This document shows positions 12,034 to 17,457 of a stretch of 28,748 nucleotides of DNA, one piece after another (position 1 is the stretch's first letter; each line of letters begins with the position of its first letter). The notes beneath the pieces are model-generated. The model searched no databases. It was not told the DNA's origin and worked only from the letters and a program-made list of their open reading frames with translations. Source of the stretch: a virus; IMG/VR virus record IMGVR_UViG_3300028557_000154, positions 1 through 28,748 of that record. One strand, 5' to 3'. The position numbers and the translations under genes were made by a program.

Positions 12034-13593
12034 ATGACAAGCAAATTTGACAATCTAGTTCCAGAGGCTGGTCTTCTTGAGACGGTCCGGGCAATGTATG
12101 CACCTAAGCCGGAAGAGTTAAACGAAGGCTCTCCTAATCTGGGCCCAGAGATTTCATATACTCTAGCTCGTGCAAATCGAGCCAAAGACAAGAAGTACTC
12201 TCCTAAGTTTGCTAAGGAACGAGCCGAGTACGAAAAGAAAATGCACGCGGCCAATAAGAAACTTGGTGGTCCGAATGCAGCCCCGCTACATTTTGCTAGT
12301 GGCTCTAACTATAACCAACAGGAAGAAACCGAGCTAGAGATTGCTCAGGCCATTAACGAACTATCTGCTGATACACTTAGGTCCTATGCCAAACAAGCTC
12401 AAGGACAAGTCGATGCTAAAATGCCGCGTGGGCGTCAGCCAGCCGCTCTTAAGAAGACACTTGAGAAGCGCCAAGCGGGTCTAGATATTGTAGGTAAAAA
12501 GAGTAGAAGAGAGTTTAACAAGCGGGCTGCAGCCCGTGATGCTAACCATTCGGCTATGCTAAAAGACCTTCATTCAAAGATCCCCGATCTAATCAAGAGC
12601 CACGGTTATACCAAAGTTCACAGTGCCGATCTGCCATCTGGCACTAAGGCCACTATGTATCAAAAGGCACACGAAGGTGCCGCCGTTATTACACACGTAA
12701 CACACTTCCAGCGGGCAGATGACAATGATTATAGACCAGTAGTCAAGTTTAGCGGTTCGGGTAACGTAAGTAGTTCGTCCGACGATTATCGTATTAACAA
12801 ACTCTTCGGGGACGAAACACCATCTGCAACACCATCTGCAGATGAACATCTAAAAAATATTTCTGCGGAACTTAAAGGTGCAGAGAGACGGCATGCCAGT
12901 TACTCCATGAATGAGGGCTCTGGCGCAGAAGACGTAGAACAGATTGATGAACTATCAAAGGCCACACTTGGTTCGTATATCAAGAAAGCCTCAACTTCAG
13001 CCGCAAGTAAGGCAGTTGAATATGGGACAAAAAAGACTGAACGCGATGAAGTTGATCGTATGACCAACCGTCATATGAGATATGATGACAAAGAAAAGAT
13101 TCATAAGGCTCTCAACACAACATCAAGCGACGTTGAAGCTCCTCGTAGAAAGGCCGCTAAGCGTCTAGGTGGTATCAACCGAGCTGTGACCAAACTCACT
13201 AAGGAAGATGTAGGCCTAGATGAGGAACAAGTAAAGAGAGGCCGCGGGCGCCCAAAGAAGAATCCTGAGCCTGGTGAAGACACACAAGAAGGCCCAGAGG
13301 CTCTAGGTTACCAACTTCGTAAGGCTCGGTCAATCGGCAAACCAGTCACCTTCCTAGACGGATCACAGCATAAAGTAGAACATAAGCACGGTGTGCTGTT
13401 TGATATCCATATGGATCATCGTAAGACGTCCAAGGAAAAGCAAGAGTTCCAAAATGCAGCTCACGCTTCACACGCCGACTTTGTCAAACAAGTAACTGCA
13501 CCACTTCCTACTACTCACGAAGGCGGTGGTACTGGTGAGATTATGCGCTACAGCACATCAAATGATCGCTTCGGGCGCCATCAGCGGTACTAG
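12034..13593 (+). CDS. Large basic phage protein with ELS..TL.SY motifs and an AT-hook-like segment
   Basis: 519-residue hydrophilic protein. The motif (I)NELSADTLRSYAKQA (about residues 106-121) recurs as IDELSKATLGSYIKKAS (about 303-320). This ELS-x2-TL-x-SY-x-KKA unit is common in proteins of T4-like and other phages with no assigned function. Around residue 402, KRGRGRPKKNPEPG matches the AT-hook core (RGRP), suggesting minor-groove DNA binding. The surrounding sequence is lysine-rich and low in hydrophobics. A short tandem duplication of ACACCATCTGCA (about 12819-12842) encodes TPSATPSA. A late internal head or DNA-binding role is inference. The start ATG 12034 has a good AAGGAAA. Confidence 0.8.
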   Translation: MTSKFDNLVPEAGLLETVRAMYAPKPEELNEGSPNLGPEISYTLARANRAKDKKYSPKFAKERAEYEKKMHAANKKLGGPNAAPLHFASGSNYNQQEETELEIAQAINELSADTLRSYAKQAQGQVDAKMPRGRQPAALKKTLEKRQAGLDIVGKKSRREFNKRAAARDANHSAMLKDLHSKIPDLIKSHGYTKVHSADLPSGTKATMYQKAHEGAAVITHVTHFQRADDNDYRPVVKFSGSGNVSSSSDDYRINKLFGDETPSATPSADEHLKNISAELKGAERRHASYSMNEGSGAEDVEQIDELSKATLGSYIKKASTSAASKAVEYGTKKTERDEVDRMTNRHMRYDDKEKIHKALNTTSSDVEAPRRKAAKRLGGINRAVTKLTKEDVGLDEEQVKRGRGRPKKNPEPGEDTQEGPEALGYQLRKARSIGKPVTFLDGSQHKVEHKHGVLFDIHMDHRKTSKEKQEFQNAAHASHADFVKQVTAPLPTTHEGGGTGEIMRYSTSNDRFGRHQRY

Positions 13594-13639
13594 AAGTTTT
13601 ATACATAGACTATGCCAACCAATTAAGTAAGGAATACCA

Positions 13640-13891
13640 ATGAGCGGTCGCGACGAAAAAATCCCAGAACTAACTTCCATCGGCGCGACCGCCACTTCCA
13701 TTGCGGCTGCCGACTTGTTCATTGTAGAAGATGTTTCGGCAAATGAAACCAAGACGACAAGGTTTGACACCCTACGAATCAATCTGGTGGTCGGGCCTTT
13801 TGCAAACGACTCGGCCGCAAACACAGGCGGCGTTGCTGTCAAACAGCCATATTACACTGCAGACGGTTCGGTAAAAGTCCGGCTGGCGTAA
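13640..13891 (+). CDS. Conserved small virion-type phage protein
   Basis: 83-residue protein. The first half (RDEKIPELTSIGATATSIAAADLFIVEDVSANETK) and the second half (FANDSAANTGGVAVKQPYYTADGSVKVRL, in pieces) follow a pattern common in tail or fibre-associated proteins of aquatic phages, where a D.F.V.DVS..ETK segment and an AND.AA..GGV...YYT...VKVRL segment appear. Function is unproved; a structural role is likely from that resemblance. The ribosome site AAGGA sits before ATG 13640, with the same AAGGAATACCA spacer as the early cassettes. The stop overlaps the next ATG by one base. Confidence 0.75.
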   Translation: MSGRDEKIPELTSIGATATSIAAADLFIVEDVSANETKTTRFDTLRINLVVGPFANDSAANTGGVAVKQPYYTADGSVKVRLA

Positions 13892-14283
13892 TGACTGAAC
13901 TTATTGATAATGCTAACTTTGTCCTATGTGCCGCTAAACATTACGACAATCCGCAATGTGTGGATACAGTGGAATTCTATGACGACCTAAAGCGCTTTAA
14001 GTACCTAAGGAGACTTTTCAACCGCTATATTATCACCGGAGACTTAAAGCACCGTTTGATTCTTAACCACATCATCATTCTTTACAATGTATTTGGCTCT
14101 GATATTGCTACTAAGCTTCTATTTGTGAAACTAGAACCATTTTATCCACAGCTTAAGCCATTTCTAGTGATGATTAATCAAATGCCTGCCCACGTCACTA
14201 ATATTATCAGGCCGGGGTTGACAATATATGATAGCGATATTATAATGGATACTAATGTGATTGCTCAACTTAGGTCTCTATAA
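13891..14283 (+). CDS. Conserved T4-type phage protein, function unknown
   Basis: 130-residue protein. The sequence NFVLCAAKHYDNPQCVDTVEF, YDDLKRFKYLRRLFNRY and KHRLILNHIIILYNVFG is a pattern I recall as well conserved across T4-superfamily genomes, especially in aquatic members. It is helical and partly hydrophobic without a clear membrane span. Function is unknown to me. A perfect sigma-70 promoter lies within its last 70 bases, so the 3' end is dual-purpose. ATG 13891 overlaps the preceding stop. Confidence 0.8.
   Translation: MTELIDNANFVLCAAKHYDNPQCVDTVEFYDDLKRFKYLRRLFNRYIITGDLKHRLILNHIIILYNVFGSDIATKLLFVKLEPFYPQLKPFLVMINQMPAHVTNIIRPGLTIYDSDIIMDTNVIAQLRSL
14218..14246 (+). promoter_or_regulatory. 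Perfect sigma-70 promoter inside a coding region
   Basis: TTGACA (14218-14223), a 17-base spacer, and TATAAT (14241-14246). All 12 consensus bases and the ideal spacing are present. The start would fall near 14253, about 40 bases before ATG 14294. It gives the lysis-region genes a host-type promoter in addition to late transcription. Confidence 0.75.
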
Positions 14284-14293
14284 GGAACTACCA

Positions 14294-14614
14294 ATGCCTC
14301 ATCTGTTTAAGATTCAAGCCAAACAAGGGCCCGCAGGTACTACATCCGCCGATGTATTCACCCGCCGAGTAAATAGCAGAGGGCACCAGATTGCTCCATC
14401 AGTTCGCCATCCTACACTAAATCACGCCATGGCTCACATCAAAAAAAGTGGCGGCAAACTGTATGAAGATACCACCGTGGGGTCTGGAGCCATTGCCGGA
14501 GTTGGCATCGGTCCTGATGGAGAACCACCCGTTAGAAACATCAAAAAGCGGAACAAAACTTCCACGACTCCTCGGAAAATCATGAGTTTTGCCGACTTTA
14601 GCAAAGGTTCTTAG
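14294..14614 (+). CDS. Hypothetical phage protein with IAGVGIGPDGEPPV motif
   Basis: 106-residue basic protein. The start ATG 14294 is taken because AAGGA lies about eight bases upstream; an in-frame TTG at 14261 would overlap the previous gene. The middle segment TTVGSGAIAGVGIGPDGEPP is a recurring short motif near the C-termini of many aquatic T4-like phage proteins, often virion-related. The tail (RKIMSFADFSKGS) resembles a FxDF-type ending. Function is unknown. It is the first gene downstream of the perfect promoter at 14218. Confidence 0.7.
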   Translation: MPHLFKIQAKQGPAGTTSADVFTRRVNSRGHQIAPSVRHPTLNHAMAHIKKSGGKLYEDTTVGSGAIAGVGIGPDGEPPVRNIKKRNKTSTTPRKIMSFADFSKGS

Positions 14615-14615
14615 A

Positions 14616-15143
14616 ATGTTTTTACTGTCTTTCCTCAAATCCAAGCTTGGTGTATACACAATGATCGCTCTTGCGGGCTTTCTGACGTTTGCCAGTACCT
14701 ATGGGTATGGTTATATGAAGGGAAGTGCTACGGCGAACGCCCGCATCGCAGAGTTCGAAGCCGAGTTTGCTCAGCGCCAGGCTAGCCTAGCAATTGATTC
14801 TGGTGAAGCTACTGCGAACACTATCACTGAATATGTCGATAGAGTTCGAATTATTAAAGAAAAGGAAATCCAATATGTCGAAATTGCCACTAATTCTGTT
14901 CCTGCTCAGCACATTCTTTCTAACGGTTTCGTGCAGCTGCACGATGCCGCAGCCACTAATGGTGATGCCAACCCCGCCGGAGCTTCTGATGCGACCCCCA
15001 GCGGAGTTGCAGACAATCAAGCCCTCGCAACCGTCGTCAGCAACTACGGGCTCTGCCACGCCACCGAAGTCCAACTAACATCTCTACAGAGTTGGATAGT
15101 CGAGCAACAGGCTCTGGTAGCCGAGGCTAATAAGGATCGATAA
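14616..15143 (+). CDS. Inner-membrane spanin, Rz-like (i-spanin)
   Basis: 175-residue protein with an N-terminal membrane anchor (about residues 10-33, GVYTMIALAGFLTFASTYGY) followed by a soluble, helical periplasmic part (ARIAEFEAEFAQRQASLAID). The C-terminal end YGLCHATEVQLTSLQSWIVEQ resembles the last helix of Rz-type i-spanins. Spanins bridge inner and outer membranes and complete lysis of Gram-negative hosts. The strongest support is the lipoprotein frame embedded within it at 14875. ATG 14616 has AAAGG upstream. This implies a Gram-negative host. The stop overlaps the next ATG (TAATG). Confidence 0.8.
   Translation: MFLLSFLKSKLGVYTMIALAGFLTFASTYGYGYMKGSATANARIAEFEAEFAQRQASLAIDSGEATANTITEYVDRVRIIKEKEIQYVEIATNSVPAQHILSNGFVQLHDAAATNGDANPAGASDATPSGVADNQALATVVSNYGLCHATEVQLTSLQSWIVEQQALVAEANKDR
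14875..15078 (+). CDS. Outer-membrane lipoprotein spanin, Rz1-like (o-spanin), embedded in the i-spanin gene
   Basis: 67-residue frame wholly inside the i-spanin gene in another reading frame, as in lambda Rz/Rz1. ATG 14875 has AAAGGAAA about eight bases upstream. The N-terminus is a lipoprotein signal (MSKLPLILFLLSTFFLTVSC) with Cys20 as the likely lipidated residue; a second cysteine follows at 22. The mature part is short and proline-rich (PQPLMVMPTPPELLMRPP), as expected for Rz1-type proteins. It would sit in the outer membrane and bind the i-spanin through the periplasm. Automated callers often miss such genes because they are nested. Confidence 0.8.
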   Translation: MSKLPLILFLLSTFFLTVSCSCTMPQPLMVMPTPPELLMRPPAELQTIKPSQPSSATTGSATPPKSN

Positions 15144-15397
15144 TGTACCAGATTAGAGAGGCAGAGGACAATACTCCTGATACAAAAGGGCAGCTCATTA
15201 ATTACATTGTGAGTAACTTTTATAGATTCATCAACGACCCAGCCCTAAAAGATGACAGATCGCTATTACTCCTCATTGCGGCTCTGTCTACTATCAGTGC
15301 CTCGGGTGATGATAACCCATCGGCTCTTGCAGCCGCTCGACGCCTTACACAAAACGCCATGATGCGCCAGGGTAGAGGCAAAAAGGAAAAAGTATAA
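15143..15397 (+). CDS. Small hypothetical protein in the lysis cluster
   Basis: 84-residue protein that I do not recognise. The start overlaps the i-spanin stop (TAATG). It has an acidic N-terminus, a helical middle (GQLINYIVSNFYRFIND, SLLLLIAALSTISASG) and a basic tail (RQGRGKKEKV). The SLLLLIAALSTISA stretch is moderately hydrophobic but short for a membrane span. A late promoter octamer overlaps its last codons (15393-15400). Confidence 0.7.
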   Translation: MYQIREAEDNTPDTKGQLINYIVSNFYRFINDPALKDDRSLLLLIAALSTISASGDDNPSALAAARRLTQNAMMRQGRGKKEKV

Positions 15398-15400
15398 ATA
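15393..15400 (+). promoter_or_regulatory. T4-type late promoter TATAAATA
   Basis: Exact octamer at the end of the previous gene, 66 bases before ATG 15467. The gap between them contains no gene. It would drive the holin-like gene and the following coiled-coil protein at late times. Confidence 0.7.
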
Positions 15401-15466
15401 CAAAACATCATAAGTTGTGAATATCATTATGTAAAGTTAACATATAAAAGATAGGATCGGCTTAAT

Positions 15467-15703
15467 ATGAACAAGCTCATGGAAATGTTACTTCAGACCT
15501 TCACTGGTCTTGACGGGAAAACAATAGATATAGGACGTGTTCTTTGGGCACAAAGTGTTTTTGTTTTTTTCGGACTTTCAATTCACGCACTAATTCTTGG
15601 GCAGACGTTTAGCCCATCTGAGTGGGGTATCGGAATCGGTGCCATTCTTGCCGCAGGTGGCGCCGCAATTGGTCTAAAAGCCAACACCGAGCCTAAGGAT
15701 TAA
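15467..15703 (+). CDS. Holin-like small membrane protein
   Basis: 78-residue protein with two hydrophobic segments: VLWAQSVFVFFGLSIHALIL (about residues 25-44) and GIGIGAILAAGGAAIGL (about 54-70), joined by a short loop (GQTFSPSEW). Size, two spans, a charged C-terminus (KANTEPKD) and position after a spanin pair under a late promoter fit a class II-type holin, which would form membrane lesions that release or activate the lysis enzyme. Similar small two-span proteins in aquatic phages are often just called membrane proteins. AGGA lies about ten bases upstream of the start. Confidence 0.65.
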   Translation: MNKLMEMLLQTFTGLDGKTIDIGRVLWAQSVFVFFGLSIHALILGQTFSPSEWGIGIGAILAAGGAAIGLKANTEPKD

Positions 15704-15706
15704 CTT

Positions 15707-16210
15707 ATGGCCACTCCAAGAAGACCAATACCTGCCGAGTCTCAAACCCTTGTTACCCTTAAAGCAGATGTTGATGCGCTAAAACAGGATATGGCTAAAG
15801 TTGGCTTTCTGGTAGACAGACTCGACACAACGATCGATAAACTATCGGAAGTAGCCAACAGCGTATCACATTTGCTAGCGGTACACGAATCCAAAATTGC
15901 CCATTCAGATGATGTTCTTGCCAAGAACACGGTTCTGTTTGAAGCTCGGAGAATTGAAGTGGACGAAAAAATCAAAGACGTATACAAAAGAGTGCAAGAA
16001 GGAGAGCAGTCAGTAATGAGCAAACTCGACGATGAGACTGATGCAATCTTCACTGAACTCAAAGCCATGAGAAAAGAATCAACCGACCAGCACAATAAAT
16101 TAGCGGACCGCATAAACCAAATGGAGCGGTGGATGTGGATGGCGGTCGGCGGAGTCGCGGCCCTGACTTTAATCATTAACAATTTCCCTTGGGATCGGAT
16201 TTTCGGCTAA
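15707..16210 (+). CDS. Coiled-coil protein with C-terminal membrane anchor
   Basis: 167-residue protein. Residues about 18-140 are heptad-rich and charged (TLKADVDALKQDMAKVGFLV, KLADRINQMERW), predicted coiled coil. The C-terminus WMWMAVGGVAALTLIINNF is a single membrane span followed by PWDRIFG. It starts four bases after the holin-like gene and is likely cotranscribed. Such pairs are common in phages next to holin-type genes, and a regulatory (antiholin-like) or membrane-tethering role is a reasonable guess. No enzyme motif is present. Confidence 0.7.
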   Translation: MATPRRPIPAESQTLVTLKADVDALKQDMAKVGFLVDRLDTTIDKLSEVANSVSHLLAVHESKIAHSDDVLAKNTVLFEARRIEVDEKIKDVYKRVQEGEQSVMSKLDDETDAIFTELKAMRKESTDQHNKLADRINQMERWMWMAVGGVAALTLIINNFPWDRIFG

Positions 16211-16215
16211 ATAGT

Positions 16216-16244
16216 TTGACATTAAACTCGTGACGTGATACTAT
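16216..16244 (+). promoter_or_regulatory. Sigma-70-type promoter directly upstream of primase
   Basis: TTGACA (16216-16221), 17-base spacer, TACTAT (16239-16244). The expected start point, six to eight bases after the -10, is at or next to ATG 16251. The same TACTAT serves as likely -10 in the recurring cassettes. It resembles the promoter at 17184 (TTGACATTAAAC... in both). Confidence 0.7.
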
Positions 16245-16250
16245 CTTACT

Positions 16251-17276
16251 ATGAATACTTTATGGCTCGATGAAGCTTATCTCAGACAAATAGCATATAA
16301 ACTTCCCCGCTTTAAGCAAAGAAGTATACACCTATACAATGCTAGGTGTATACTTTGTGGTGACAGTGAAAAAAAGAAAAACAAAGCTCGGTGGTTTGCG
16401 TTTGAACACAAAGGCGCGCTTATGGTTAAGTGCCACAACTGTGGTTACAATAACTCATTCGGTGCTTTTCTCTACAAAGTCGAGCCAACACTTCACAAGC
16501 AATACTCTCTAGATAAGTTCAGAGAACAAGGTAATACGGGCCCTGTCAGTCGGGCAGTGCCAAGCCCTGAGTTTAAGATGGCAGCCCCAGAGTTTGCTAA
16601 GCCTTCTCCGCTGGCGGCAATTAAAAAACTCAGTGCCATTAGAGAAGATCATCCAGTTTTGGCATATGTTAATCGCCGTATGATTCCAGTCGAAATGCAT
16701 GAACATCTATACTACGCACCTAAGTTTATGACCTGGGTGAACTCGTTTATGCCGGGCAAATTTCCACCGTTTGAAAAAGACGAACCTAGGCTGGTGATCC
16801 CGCTCAAATCTGAGTCTGGTAAATTGCTTGGCATTGTTGGCAGAGCTTTGATCAAGACTTCTCAACGATTCTTCACCATTCTACTCGAAGAAGACAACGA
16901 TAAGATATTTGGACTAGACAGAGTGGACCCGAGCAAAACAGTCTATGTCACCGAGGGCCCGATTGACGCTATGTTTATTCCAAATGGCATCGCCGTGCTT
17001 GGTGGGGAGATAAATAAGTTTCTTAGGTATGACGACCGAGTGATTCTCATAGACAATGAACCAAGGAATCCTCATGTCGTGAAAAAAGTTAAGTCGTGCA
17101 TAGATAAGGGCCTTAAAGTCTGCATCTGGCCTCCCGACATGGCAAAACGAGGTAAGGATATCAATGATTTTGTACTCAGTGGGTTGACATTAAACGAGCT
17201 TATGAGTATAATAAAATCTAATACATATGAAGGGCTTAAAGCCAACCTGGCATTTCAGGCGTGGTGTAGAACGTAA
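16251..17276 (+). CDS. 61: DNA primase, T4 gp61-like
   Basis: 341-residue primase, close to T4 gp61 length. It makes RNA primers for lagging-strand synthesis with the gp41-type helicase. The N-terminal zinc ribbon has Cys33/Cys36 (CILCGDS) and Cys61/Cys64 (CHNCG). The Toprim domain shows YVTEGPIDAMF (catalytic Glu near 235), then VILIDNEPRN (Asp near 264) and the later KDINDFVL. The N-terminus (NTLWLDEAYLRQIAYKLPRF) aligns with the start of gp61 as I recall it, so ATG 16251 is the true start although it has no ribosome site. The mRNA from the promoter at 16216 would be leaderless or nearly so. The last part of the gene holds a perfect promoter at 17184. Confidence 0.93.
   Translation: MNTLWLDEAYLRQIAYKLPRFKQRSIHLYNARCILCGDSEKKKNKARWFAFEHKGALMVKCHNCGYNNSFGAFLYKVEPTLHKQYSLDKFREQGNTGPVSRAVPSPEFKMAAPEFAKPSPLAAIKKLSAIREDHPVLAYVNRRMIPVEMHEHLYYAPKFMTWVNSFMPGKFPPFEKDEPRLVIPLKSESGKLLGIVGRALIKTSQRFFTILLEEDNDKIFGLDRVDPSKTVYVTEGPIDAMFIPNGIAVLGGEINKFLRYDDRVILIDNEPRNPHVVKKVKSCIDKGLKVCIWPPDMAKRGKDINDFVLSGLTLNELMSIIKSNTYEGLKANLAFQAWCRT
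17184..17212 (+). promoter_or_regulatory. Perfect sigma-70 promoter inside the primase gene, upstream of nrdA
   Basis: TTGACA (17184-17189), 17-base spacer, TATAAT (17207-17212): all consensus bases and ideal spacing. Transcription would start near 17219, within the last codons of primase, and run through the small gene at 17288 into nrdA. Confidence 0.75.
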
Positions 17277-17287
17277 GGGAGAAATCG

Positions 17288-17449
17288 ATGAATGACTTTA
17301 AAGCTAACATTAAGTTAGCGGCGGCAATGTTTCATGAAATGCATCCAAAGACTAATTTCTATGGCATCAGCACCGAACGAAAAGACGACTGGATTAAACT
17401 CGCTATATTTGCACGCTCTGCAATTAAAGAAACTTCACCGACTCAGTAG
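17288..17449 (+). CDS. Small hypothetical protein upstream of nrdA
   Basis: 53-residue protein starting at ATG 17288 behind AGGGAGA. Sequence features: a helical N-terminus (NDFKANIKLAAAMFHEMHP) and DDWIKLAIFARSAIKE. It fills the gap between primase and nrdA and would be the first gene of the transcript from the perfect promoter at 17184. It ends eight bases before nrdA. The function is unknown. A longer frame in another register overlaps it but has no good ribosome site. Confidence 0.65.
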   Translation: MNDFKANIKLAAAMFHEMHPKTNFYGISTERKDDWIKLAIFARSAIKETSPTQ

Positions 17450-17457
17450 GAAAAAAT

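Noticed and set aside
12819-12842. Tandem ACACCATCTGCA repeat as a repeat array
   Set aside because: There are only two copies, in frame within a coding sequence (TPSATPSA). It is a small duplication, not a CRISPR or origin repeat.
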